From Rhodoplanes sp. Z2-YC6860 (GTDB lineage Bacteria > Pseudomonadota > Alphaproteobacteria > Rhizobiales > Xanthobacteraceae): a stretch of DNA of 64,000 nt. Numbering within the stretch: position 1 is the stretch's first letter; each line of letters starts with the position of its first letter. The notes under the pieces were generated by a model, which saw nothing but the letters and a program-made list of their open reading frames with translations, did no database searches and was not told the origin of the DNA. This document shows positions 44,940-52,580 of this stretch, one piece after another. The position numbers and the translations under genes were made by a program. The DNA lies in contig NZ_CP007440.1 in NCBI RefSeq assembly GCF_001579845.1, positions 3,928,029 to 3,992,028 of the forward strand, in the 5' to 3' direction.

Positions 44940-45686
44940 ATGTCCGTACTTCCCTTCAAATCCGGTGGCTACCGCTTCGTCGAAGGCGTGTTCCAATACT
45001 CAGCCGGTGTCGCGGCCGAGCCGGGCTATCGCATCGTGCGCGTGCAGTTTCGCGCTCCGGTGCCGCTGGAGGAGGGCTTTCGCCGGATCGAGCGGATCGT
45101 CACTGCCGCGGGCCGGCCGCTGACCGCCTTCTGCGCTTGCGAGCTGCGTTCGCCCGCGCCATTCACCGAGGCGGGGTTCACGGCTTTCAACAAGATCTAC
45201 GTCGGCACGCTGGAGCGCTGGAACATCTTCGACGGGAAGACCAATCCGATCGCGCGCAGCAACGTCTGTCCCGCGATCGCCCCGCCGCCCGAGCCCTCGT
45301 TCCATGCCTTCAGCTATACGGAAGCAGCAACCGACGCCGAGCCGTCCTTCGTCATCGCCGGCAGCGGCGAGGCGCCGGAAGGCCGAGGCAATTACCGTGA
45401 CCACATCGTCAGCCTCGGCGATGTTTCGCCCGCAGGCATCCGCGAGAAGGCGCGCTTCGTGCTGGGCGAGATGGAGCGGCGCATGGGCGCGCTCGGCTTC
45501 GGCTGGAAGGACACCACCGCCGCTCAGCTCTACACGATCCACGATATCCATCCGTTCCTGGCGGATGAGATCGTCCGCCGCGGTGCGGCGCGCGCCGGAC
45601 TGACCTGGCACTACAACCGCCCGCCGGTGGTGGACCTGGAGTACGAGATGGACTGCCGCGGTGTCAGTGTCGAGCGGGTTGTCTGA
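44940..45686 (+). CDS. CnbZ/RidA-like deaminase family protein
   Basis: This is a 248-residue protein. The blocks LPFKSGGYRFVEGVFQYSAG, FCACELRSPAPFTEAGF, SFVIAGSGEAPEGRGNYRDH and EYEMDCRGV match, from memory, the family that contains 2-amino-5-chloromuconate deaminase CnbZ, related to RidA. It would release ammonia from an amino-muconate or enamine. It follows livF by 38 bases on the same strand, so it is probably part of the transport operon and hints at the ligand class. The family call is recollection, not a search. Confidence 0.65.
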   Translation: MSVLPFKSGGYRFVEGVFQYSAGVAAEPGYRIVRVQFRAPVPLEEGFRRIERIVTAAGRPLTAFCACELRSPAPFTEAGFTAFNKIYVGTLERWNIFDGKTNPIARSNVCPAIAPPPEPSFHAFSYTEAATDAEPSFVIAGSGEAPEGRGNYRDHIVSLGDVSPAGIREKARFVLGEMERRMGALGFGWKDTTAAQLYTIHDIHPFLADEIVRRGAARAGLTWHYNRPPVVDLEYEMDCRGVSVERVV

Positions 45687-45812
45687 ACACGCGGAGTCAT
45701 CCGACGCTCAGGCGACTGCCTCTGGAGGCCCGGTGTTGATGAGCGACTCTATCAAAGTTTAGTGACGACTCCCCGCGGCTCGTTTTAGCAGCCACGCACC
45801 AGTCGTGAGGGA

Positions 45813-45953
45813 ATGATGGAAGAAGTGAAGTGCCCGAAGTGCGGGGCGCCGATGCGCCCGTTGAGAGACAGCAAAGAGCCGTCCGGAGTCAGCGCTTCTC
45901 GTTTTCAATGCTCATTCTGTGGCACTGAGGTGGTCAGCAATTCGAAGCGATGA
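45813..45953 (+). CDS. Very small zinc-ribbon protein
   Basis: This is a 46-residue protein with two CxxC knuckles: VKCPKCGAPM near the N-terminus and QCSFCGTEV near the C-terminus, separated by a charged linker. The pattern is a complete zinc ribbon. GAGGG lies just upstream, better spaced for the second Met codon (ATG 45816) than the first. It may bind nucleic acid or a protein partner. It ends four bases before the stop of the convergent small gene. Confidence 0.65.
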   Translation: MMEEVKCPKCGAPMRPLRDSKEPSGVSASRFQCSFCGTEVVSNSKR

Positions 45954-45956
45954 AAC

Positions 45957-46109
45957 TTATCTCCCTGGCTCGTCCAGATGCTTCGCAATCCGCTCCCAGG
46001 TCTCCGCGATGTGGTACAGCATGATCTGAAGCTCGCGCTCGTTGGTGCGCATGGCCATCTCGCGGCACTCAGCCGCCTTCTCTTTGGAAGCCTGCGTTGA
46101 CAGTGCCAT
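45957..46109 (-). CDS. Very small helical protein, unknown function
   Basis: This is a 50-residue, strongly helical, charged protein: SKEKAAECREMAMRTNER, then ELQIMLYHIAETWERIAK, ending HLDEPGR. The regular heptad-like spacing of Met, Leu, Ile and Trp suggests a coiled coil or a two-helix hairpin. Similar short proteins recur, to my memory, in Bradyrhizobium-type genomes. It is convergent with the zinc-ribbon gene. There is no signal peptide. Confidence 0.6.
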   Translation of the reverse strand: MALSTQASKEKAAECREMAMRTNERELQIMLYHIAETWERIAKHLDEPGR

Positions 46110-46211
46110 GCCCTACAATGTCGGCTGACGCACGTTGGTTCACTTCGCAACCGATTTTTTGCTCCCATCACGGAAAGTCGACCGGCGAGACCTTCAAGAA
46201 ACGAGACATTC

Positions 46212-46236
46212 AAGAAATAAGCCCGCCGAAGCGGGC
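46212..46236 (-). terminator. Minus-strand intrinsic terminator with UUCG loop
   Basis: On the minus strand GCCCGC-TTCG-GCGGGC is followed by TTATTTCTT. A six-pair GC stem capped by the stable UUCG tetraloop and a T-rich tract is a typical intrinsic terminator. It supports a minus-strand transcript ending here that would cover the two small membrane-protein frames upstream. Confidence 0.7.
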
Positions 46237-46282
46237 GGGCCGATGCTCCGTGCTCGTCCTAAGCGTTATCGAAAATCGGACA

Positions 46283-46534
46283 TCAATTTCGAGCCGGGGC
46301 TGTAATCCTCTGCATGGGTGTCGGAGCTTTTGTGCATTCCAATCCCGCCGCGCAACGCGCGGCACCAGCCGAGCGTTGCGCGATGCTCGCCGCGCCGGAG
46401 CTCCGCGCGTTTTCTGCGATGACCGCGAAAAGGATGAGGGTGCCCATCACCATCACCACCCAGTTCCGTGTAATCCTGCGGGCCTTGCCATGAGGCAGTT
46501 TTTTCGCGATCGACCGGCGTGCGGCATGCGGCAT
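46283..46534 (-). CDS. Possible small single-helix membrane protein
   Basis: This is an 83-residue frame with a basic N-terminus, one membrane helix (WVVMVMGTLILFAVIAENA) and a Ser/Ala-rich tail. The start has no visible Shine-Dalgarno, and a shorter start within the helix is possible. It follows the 37-residue membrane frame by 21 bases and precedes the UUCG terminator, which favours a real transcript. The coding call is weak. Confidence 0.35.
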   Translation of the reverse strand: MPHAARRSIAKKLPHGKARRITRNWVVMVMGTLILFAVIAENARSSGAASIAQRSAGAARCAAGLECTKAPTPMQRITAPARN

Positions 46535-46555
46535 CTGAAATTCGGTCTCAGTTTC

Positions 46556-46669
46556 TCAATGGTTCCAGAGCAATTGCACCCACGGCAGCGCAAAGCCTAC
46601 GACCATGCCGATCGCGGCTTGCGCGAAGTACAGGACAATGGCCGCACGGCCTAGGACGCTTGCGCTCAT
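46556..46669 (-). CDS. Possible 37-residue membrane protein
   Basis: The frame reads SVLGRAAIVLYFAQAAIG then MVVGFALPWVQLLWNH. It is almost entirely a hydrophobic helix ending with aromatic residues near the interface, as real small membrane proteins do. No strong Shine-Dalgarno is visible. It would be the first gene of a small minus-strand unit ending at the UUCG terminator. Confidence 0.4.
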   Translation of the reverse strand: MSASVLGRAAIVLYFAQAAIGMVVGFALPWVQLLWNH

Positions 46670-46990
46670 GGATGGAGCTTAGCGCTGATTTTGCCGGACG
46701 GACCACGGACATCCACAAGTAACCTGACCAAGTAACGTTAAAAGCGCATCCCGCTCGAATTTCCGCGCTGGCAGGCGTTTGCGTGGGCGGGCCTCGCACC
46801 TCCGGCCGGCAATTGAAAAGCACCGATAGCTGACGTGAAACTCTTGCAGGATGTTCAGTGACTTGACGCTTGGGCGTCGTCGTCGCCATTGAAGTGTTGA
46901 AGCGATTCAGTCGTCAACACCGGGCAGGCGCTGCGGAACCGCCATCGCGCTCAATGCCATGCCTGAACCGACCAGGAATGTGTGTGAAAC
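46670..46990. other. Gene-free entry to the lower-GC island
   Basis: There is no convincing gene in about 320 bases. A short direct repeat AAGTAAC-N6-AAGTAAC occurs near 46715-46740. Base composition drops toward the methyltransferase gene that follows. I see no integrase, insertion-sequence end or copy of a tRNA 3' end here. Confidence 0.35.
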
Positions 46991-48274
46991 ATGGCCTGCC
47001 ATGCACAGTCGAATCTCCAGAAGATCGCCGATGCGGCCGATTTCGGCCGCGAAGAACTTACTGAGATTATCGAGCGATATTTCGGCTCTGTTCCTTTCAA
47101 CAATCCGCGACTCTGGGAGTTCGCGAGTGCGTTCCACGCCCTGGACTCCCGAGGCTTCCTCGACGGCTCGAAACGTGGGCTTGCAATGGGGGCTGGCCGA
47201 GAGCCACTAATTTTTCCAGTGTCCGAACGCTCGAATGGCCTGATCGTCACCGACCTGTACGACAAGAAATCCATCTGGACCGAAGCCCGAACCTCTGATC
47301 CCGCCGATTTCGTATTGAGTGAGGCGCCGGCTGGTTTTGACGCCAGGAGGATCAGCGTGCGGTCCATGGATATGCGGCAGCTCGATGTCGCGACCGGATC
47401 GATAGACTTTGCGTATTCGATATCCTCTTTTGAGCATATTGGTCGCGATGCGGACTTTGTGGCTCACCTCAAGGAAGTGGCTCGTGTTCTGAATAGCCAA
47501 GGCGTTTATGTCTTGACCACAGAATTAAGGATCGGGGGGCCGACCCATGACATTGCTGGAAATTACGCCTTCGCAATCGACCATCTGCTTGCACTGATCG
47601 AACAGTCCGGGCTTAACCCGGATCCGGTCATCGACCTTTCGCTTACATCTCTTGGAGCCAACCAGCCAAAAGAATTGAGCCGCGTTCGCGGCGTCGAACC
47701 TCCGTCGAAATTTGAAGAACTTATAGTGCGCGAGACGGGCGGCATCATGTCGCTGCCTGTGCTTCTGATATTGCGCCCTGGGCGCTACGTCGCGCCGCAA
47801 ATCGTTGGTCTCGACGAAACCGCTCAATGGCTAAACGACGGGCTCCGGCGCAGGAGCCTCGAACGCAACTCGGATTGGCGGGCGCTGAATCCGTTTGCCG
47901 CGCTGCCCACGGGGCGATCGCCTTATGTGGAGCCATGGCCTGCCGACGCTGGCGGCAGCAACATCGTTTTCTCGACTTCTTATCAGCACTTCGCGGAACT
48001 CGACATGGAGGCGCGCATCACGTTGGCGGCAGCCGGCGAATCCAATGGAACGACGGCCGTGGCAATCATGTCGTGGAGCACCGTGAACACTTCGGATATG
48101 TCGCCGCTCGAAACGCAAACGATCTCGATCGGAGGTTCGCATCCGGTGCAAACAATCGGCTTCCGATTCTCCGCCAAACCTCACCGCTGCTACTCGATCT
48201 ACGGTCTGGCTGTTGCTGGCGCAGTCCGGCTTGCCTCCATCACGGTCATGGTGCGCAAAGCAATCGAGAGTTAG
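46991..48274 (+). CDS. Class I SAM-dependent methyltransferase with C-terminal extension
   Basis: This is a 427-residue protein. The methyltransferase half has the nucleotide-binding acid in IVTDLYDKKS, then SIDFAYSISSFEHIG (post-I motif) and HLKEVARVLNSQGVYVLTTE. The C-terminal 170 residues look like a beta-sandwich or jelly-roll (IVFSTSYQHFAELDMEARI, HRCYSIYGLAVAG) and may bind glycan. Codon use is visibly less GC-biased than in neighbours. Its stop overlaps that of the convergent FkbM gene by four bases. A role in modifying a surface glycan is inferred from neighbours. Confidence 0.8.
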   Translation: MACHAQSNLQKIADAADFGREELTEIIERYFGSVPFNNPRLWEFASAFHALDSRGFLDGSKRGLAMGAGREPLIFPVSERSNGLIVTDLYDKKSIWTEARTSDPADFVLSEAPAGFDARRISVRSMDMRQLDVATGSIDFAYSISSFEHIGRDADFVAHLKEVARVLNSQGVYVLTTELRIGGPTHDIAGNYAFAIDHLLALIEQSGLNPDPVIDLSLTSLGANQPKELSRVRGVEPPSKFEELIVRETGGIMSLPVLLILRPGRYVAPQIVGLDETAQWLNDGLRRRSLERNSDWRALNPFAALPTGRSPYVEPWPADAGGSNIVFSTSYQHFAELDMEARITLAAAGESNGTTAVAIMSWSTVNTSDMSPLETQTISIGGSHPVQTIGFRFSAKPHRCYSIYGLAVAGAVRLASITVMVRKAIES

Positions 48275-49440
48275 CGCTTGAACAGGATATCCCAGTGCTG
48301 ACCATCCGCAGGCAACAAATCCTGCGCCAGCTCGACTGAGGAGTCCGGCAGTACTCGAAATACTTTGAATTGAAGCCGCTTCATGAAGTCGATGAGCTCG
48401 ACGGGATCGGCTCCTGCAGAACGCAATAAAACCGGCGAGAATTCCATGAATATTCGGATATGAGGGGATTCCGTGAAGACGCGCCGGGCGCCTTTTAGAA
48501 TTCCTGCTTCCGCGCCTTCGGCATCGATTTTGATGACATCGACGACCGTGCCCGATGGCAGGTATTCGTCCAAACTGACCGTCCTGATTGATACCGGTTC
48601 AACTTCATCGAGAAAGGAAGCGGCTAGCTGCGAACCGTCGACCAAGCTGGAACCCGCCATATGGCGTTTCCATCGGTATAATGTCGACTCCCCGCTACGC
48701 GAAGTCACCGCGAAGGGTTCGATTTTGGCGCGTCCAAGAAACCCGTTGACGCTGAGGCTTGAGTGAACGAGTTCCGCCAGCTCGCGATGCGGTTCAAAAG
48801 CGAGCACGCGTCCCGCATCGCCGACCCAATCGGCTGCCAGAACCGTGAAATATCCGACATTTGCGCCGATATCGATAAAGAACGAGCCCGGCATTATTTC
48901 CCGGCGGAGCGCTTGCGTGATCCATAGTTCCCAGTAGCCATCGAGGAGAATGTGCGGAGCAAGGGAAATGTCCCTGGTATCGACAAAAATCTTCTGACCG
49001 AATGCTGTCGTCGTGAGGGCTCGATTGTTTCCGAGGTAAATCGACGATCGTGTTTTCGCCGCTTCGACCGATTTGATGGCGCTGAGTTGTCCTACAGCAC
49101 GGTGAAAGGCTACGAGATGAACGGAAGAGTCCGGTATCGCGGGCGCCAGGCCCGGACGAACGAACACGACGAAGACCTCGTTGGCAAATCCTGGAATAAA
49201 GGCGGGCGACAGTACGTTGTTGATAAACTGCGGCGAGCCAATTCTGTCCAGTTCGCCTTTATGCAGGACGATCGCATCTGGGATTGCAGAGCCCGCCCAG
49301 CTTTCAATGGCGACCGAGCCTGGGATGTCTTGCACGAGCAAGGATGGGCATACGATCAACGCGTCGCGAACGGGCAATCGCAGAACGAAATCCGCTACAG
49401 CGCTCCAGTGTTGATCCCTATGCATCGCCTGCTCGGCCAT
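48271..49440 (-). CDS. FkbM-family methyltransferase
   Basis: This is a protein of about 389 residues whose last 230 residues are an FkbM methyltransferase. It shows FFIDIGANVGYFTVLAA (SAM motif I), VLAFEPHRELAELV (motif II), VDVIKIDAEGAEAGIL (the family hallmark) and IFMEFSPVLL. The first 150 residues match nothing I recognise. FkbM enzymes O-methylate sugars or polyketides. An ATG at 49506 would overlap the upstream glycosyltransferase by 89 bases, so 49440 or 49425 is more likely. Same transcription unit as the GT4 gene. Confidence 0.85.
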   Translation of the reverse strand: MAEQAMHRDQHWSAVADFVLRLPVRDALIVCPSLLVQDIPGSVAIESWAGSAIPDAIVLHKGELDRIGSPQFINNVLSPAFIPGFANEVFVVFVRPGLAPAIPDSSVHLVAFHRAVGQLSAIKSVEAAKTRSSIYLGNNRALTTTAFGQKIFVDTRDISLAPHILLDGYWELWITQALRREIMPGSFFIDIGANVGYFTVLAADWVGDAGRVLAFEPHRELAELVHSSLSVNGFLGRAKIEPFAVTSRSGESTLYRWKRHMAGSSLVDGSQLAASFLDEVEPVSIRTVSLDEYLPSGTVVDVIKIDAEGAEAGILKGARRVFTESPHIRIFMEFSPVLLRSAGADPVELIDFMKRLQFKVFRVLPDSSVELAQDLLPADGQHWDILFKR

Positions 49441-50737
49441 ACGATGGCTGCGACCTCTCAATGCTTGGATGTGCTGAAGTAGCGGCCGCAAAGATATCGC
49501 CGGCATAGTCGTCCCACGTTTTCAACCGCGTTCGATCTATGCCCGATCTTCGTGCGTTCACGAAGTCAGGTTCGAACAATGCGCGGGCTAACAATGTTTC
49601 GAGTTCGCCGGATGCGCGCGGGTCGAAATAGTCGACCATCGTCCCACCTGCTTCCGGAATGGAAGCCGCGGAACTGGCTAAACAAGGGGTTCCGAACCAC
49701 AGGCTCTCGCCAACAGGCATTCCCCAACCTTCATACAAGCTAGGAAATACGGTGAAAGCTGCGTTTTTGTAGAGATTGGCGAGAAAAGTGTCGGAGGGGC
49801 GCTCGATAATCTGAAGACGCGGCACGCTGCCATAACGCGCCAGGATTTCGGAACGTGGAGTGGCGCCCGCCAGAACCAAGTCTGCTTCGAGCGGATAGAT
49901 CAAGCTCAGCCCCAACCACGCCTCGATCAAGCGCCGGGCATTTTTGTGGTTGAACACATGAGCCACGCAAAGAACATAAGAGCGTTGCGGCCGAGGAATT
50001 TCTCCGGATTGCGCGGAGAATGGAGGGTCCGAGGAGAATTCGTGTGCAGGCGTGACCACCGCTGCGTGAGTGTCCTGCGCGAGACCGAACTTTCCACCGT
50101 TACGGAGAAAGTCATCGCGCGTGTGCTTCGACAAGCAGATGAAAGAATCGGAAATCATCACGGCATGACGAAGCCATCGTCGGAATTGCCGCGCACCGCG
50201 CCGATCATGATAGATGTCCGGGAAGAGGGGGATGAGATCGAAAATTTCCGACACGACACGAATACGCGCGGCACGTCGGAGCGATTCAGCAGCGTTCAAG
50301 GTCGGATAGCAATCCCATCCTGCTCCCGCGAGATAGAGAACGTCTCCGTCGCACGGTCGGTATGTCGGCCCAAGGCAGTCCAAGGGATTGTCGTATTGTC
50401 GCTTGAACAACTCGCTTGCTCTACGCCGCATCGTGGAGGTGACGTGACGGTACATCCCATGAGCATAGGGGCTCGGTACGGGAAATTTCCCACGGACTGA
50501 TGGTTGCCGCCGTTGCGAGAAATCTTGCGAAAGAAATTCTGTCTCTACCAACCGGTGTGCGCGAGTTTTCTCATCGTAGCGAATGATCTTGAAAGGCAAG
50601 CCTTGCTTCGCAAGCGACCGCAAAAGATTGAGCGTGACACGTTGAATTCCCGATATGGCGCTTCCACCAGCAAGAAACGCGTTCCAATCGGTGATGTCGA
50701 CGACCAGCCTGTGATAGACCTCGTTCTTATTTTCCAA
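49418..50737 (-). CDS. Glycosyltransferase family 4 (GT-B fold)
   Basis: This is a 439-residue glycosyltransferase that would add a sugar to a surface polysaccharide or lipid carrier. The acceptor half begins VVDITDWNAFLAGGSAISGI. The donor half has VAHVFNHKNARRLIEAW and the nucleotide-sugar motif FPSLYEGWGMPVGESLWFG, with Glu-x7-Glu. The start is TTG, supported by GTGAGGGA eight to ten bases upstream; no suitable ATG exists. It is the first gene of a two-gene minus-strand unit with FkbM, and has the island's lower GC. Confidence 0.9.
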   Translation of the reverse strand: MENKNEVYHRLVVDITDWNAFLAGGSAISGIQRVTLNLLRSLAKQGLPFKIIRYDEKTRAHRLVETEFLSQDFSQRRQPSVRGKFPVPSPYAHGMYRHVTSTMRRRASELFKRQYDNPLDCLGPTYRPCDGDVLYLAGAGWDCYPTLNAAESLRRAARIRVVSEIFDLIPLFPDIYHDRRGARQFRRWLRHAVMISDSFICLSKHTRDDFLRNGGKFGLAQDTHAAVVTPAHEFSSDPPFSAQSGEIPRPQRSYVLCVAHVFNHKNARRLIEAWLGLSLIYPLEADLVLAGATPRSEILARYGSVPRLQIIERPSDTFLANLYKNAAFTVFPSLYEGWGMPVGESLWFGTPCLASSAASIPEAGGTMVDYFDPRASGELETLLARALFEPDFVNARRSGIDRTRLKTWDDYAGDIFAAATSAHPSIERSQPSYGRAGDA

Positions 50738-51210
50738 GATCCCTCACTCGGGTTGCTGGACAACCTGCATTTGAACGATCCACTGACTCGCGTGTAGCAC
50801 AGAAAAAATTATTTCATCACACGATTAGACAGATTGAAGCGCCCCAATTCTCACAGACGTCTTGCGTATAAGGCCTGAAGACGTGCGCTGACCCGTCGAG
50901 AGGCGGGGGCGCATAGCCGTCGCCGGTCCGGAAGTGGGAGACAATATTTCCACGGCGCGGCTAACCCGGCGCGATAGCGTCCTCTAGCGGGATTGCGAGG
51001 TTGATCAACGGCGGCGGTTGGTTTCACGATCAGCGCGATATGGCGAACTCGCTGCATTGCACATTCCCCGGCTGGCGCGAGGCGGCAGCAGTGCGATTGG
51101 CGGAGCAGGGTGCATGCCGCACGAGATTGCCGTCGTTACCGAGGATGCAAGCTTGAAAGAGATCGTGCGCTGTACGGCGACTTCAGATCGAACGCGGGCA
51201 AATTGGCAAT
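50738..51210. other. Gene-free region between glycan island and tRNA-Asn
   Basis: An AT-rich patch (50795-50840) probably carries the glycosyltransferase promoter. A hairpin ACGTCTT-N14-AAGACGT lies at 50857-50884. Frames that read into the tRNA are artefacts. No integrase or second copy of the tRNA 3' end is seen. Confidence 0.4.
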
Positions 51211-51285
51211 TGGCTCCCCGGGCCGGATTCGAACCAGCGACCAACCGGTTAACAGCCGGTTGCTCTACCACTGAGCTACCGGGGA
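51211..51285 (-). tRNA. tRNA-Asn (GTT)
   Basis: The complement folds as a 75-base tRNA with acceptor TCCCCGG/CCGGGGA, D-arm TAGCTCAGTGGTAGAGC, anticodon loop CTGTTAA in an ACCGG/CCGGT stem, and T-arm GGTTCGAATCC. CCA is encoded. The anticodon GTT reads Asn codons. Its 3' end faces the glycan island. Confidence 0.97.
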
Positions 51286-51420
51286 ACGGCGCCACGTTGG
51301 TAATGACGGAGGGCGTATAACAAAAGCCTGAACGAATTGCCAAGCATTCCGAGGCGCGCTCGCCAAATCTTTGCGCTGGCGGAGGCAAGGAACAAAAGCA
51401 CGACTGGCAAAGAGGTTAAC

Positions 51421-51494
51421 TGGAGGCCACGCCCGGAATTGAACCGGGGTACACGGTTTTGCAGACCGTTGCGTAACCACTCCGCCACGTGGCC
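51421..51494 (-). tRNA. tRNA-Cys (GCA)
   Basis: The complement folds as a 74-base tRNA with acceptor GGCCACG/CGTGGCC, anticodon loop CTGCAAA in an ACGGT/ACCGT stem, and T-arm GGTTCAATTCC. CCA is encoded. It lies upstream of tRNA-Asn on the same strand, and the two are probably one transcript. Confidence 0.97.
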
Positions 51495-51667
51495 GTCCGG
51501 GGCATGGCTATATAGGACCCGTCGTTCCCCGACAACACGCGGCAAAGCGCCTTCGCAAACCAGATGTCGAGAACCGCGGCTGCGCGTGCCGTCGTGCCGC
51601 CCAACTCCTTGTCTTTTGCCGGGGCTTGCCGCAAAAAGCCCGATATCGGGAAGCTTCGAGGCCCTTC

Positions 51668-52327
51668 ATGATCGACTTTGTCGCCGCGCGCCGCATGATG
51701 GTTGACGGCCAGGTCCGGACCGCGGACGTGACCGATCCGCGCCTGATCTCTGCCATGCTCGAGTTGCCGCGGGAGCAGTTTTTCCCGGAGGAGAAGGCGT
51801 CGCTTGCCTATCTCGATATCGACGTGCCGGTGAGCAGCGGGCAGCCGGTCCGCCGCCTGCTCAAGCCGATGGTGCTCGCCAAACTCATCCAAGCCGCCGA
51901 GATCGCTGAAACCAGCCACGTGCTCGATGTCGGCTGCGCCACCGGATATGCGACGGCGCTGCTCGCGCAGCTTGCGGCGTCGGTGGTCGGACTCGAGGAA
52001 GATGCGAGCCTAGCGCGGCAAGCGGCCGCGACGGTGAGCGGGGCGAAGGCCAAGAACGCCAAAATTGTCACCGGACCGCTCGCCGCTGGCTGGGCGGCCG
52101 AGGCACCTTATGACGTGATCCTGCTGGAAGGCGCGACCGAAGTGGTTCCAGCCGCGCTGATGAAGCAGCTCAAGGTGGGCGGGCGGCTCGCCTGCATATT
52201 GGGGCACGGCCCAGGAAAAGCCACAATATATGAACGGACCGAGACCGACATCAGCGGCCGGGCGATCTTCGATGCAGCCGCTTCGGTGTTGCCGGGCTTT
52301 GTGAAGCCCCCGGAGTTCGTGTTTTAG
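51668..52327 (+). CDS. Protein-L-isoaspartate O-methyltransferase-like protein
   Basis: This is a 219-residue methyltransferase of the PCMT family. MIDFVAARRMMVDGQVRTADV is the usual alphaproteobacterial start in outline. Motif I is VLDVGCATGYATALLAQLA, followed by VVGLEEDASLA. The substrate loop reads SSGQPVRRLLKPMVLAKL in place of the canonical GQTISQP, so true repair of isoaspartyl residues is doubtful. It sits directly before tolC, a common alphaproteobacterial arrangement. GAGG lies before ATG 51668. Confidence 0.87.
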   Translation: MIDFVAARRMMVDGQVRTADVTDPRLISAMLELPREQFFPEEKASLAYLDIDVPVSSGQPVRRLLKPMVLAKLIQAAEIAETSHVLDVGCATGYATALLAQLAASVVGLEEDASLARQAAATVSGAKAKNAKIVTGPLAAGWAAEAPYDVILLEGATEVVPAALMKQLKVGGRLACILGHGPGKATIYERTETDISGRAIFDAAASVLPGFVKPPEFVF

Positions 52328-52340
52328 CGCTTGGGCGTAG

Positions 52341-52356
52341 TGTCCGGCCCCGGACA
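52341..52356. repeat. Short inverted repeat after the Pcm-like gene
   Basis: TGTCCGG-cc-CCGGACA forms seven perfect pairs around a two-base centre 14 bases after the methyltransferase stop. No T-tract follows, so it is at best a weak terminator or the remnant of a palindromic repeat. Confidence 0.4.
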
Positions 52357-52580
52357 GCCCGCCATCCGTGTTCTGGCCGCAACACCCGCCGTCTTTGTGC
52401 TGTGCGGGTCAAAACCTGACATGATCCTGTGTATGAGTACTGGCCCGGGGATATCAAAGGGTTACATTGTTCCCTAGTGTCGGCGTCGCGTCGTCATGTG
52501 GCCGAGTTTGACAGCGTTGCGTCCGTATTCTCGTGTTGCAAGAGTACGTGATCTTGCGCGTTTGGGGACCTGAGTGGCGA

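Noticed and set aside
49441-49506. Longer FkbM start at ATG 49506
   Set aside because: It would overlap the upstream glycosyltransferase by 89 bases, while later ATGs at 49440 and 49425 give normal small overlaps.
51018-51320. Plus-strand frame running through tRNA-Asn (APRAGFEPATNRLTAG)
   Set aside because: This is the well-known spurious translation of the complement of a tRNA T-arm and anticodon arm.
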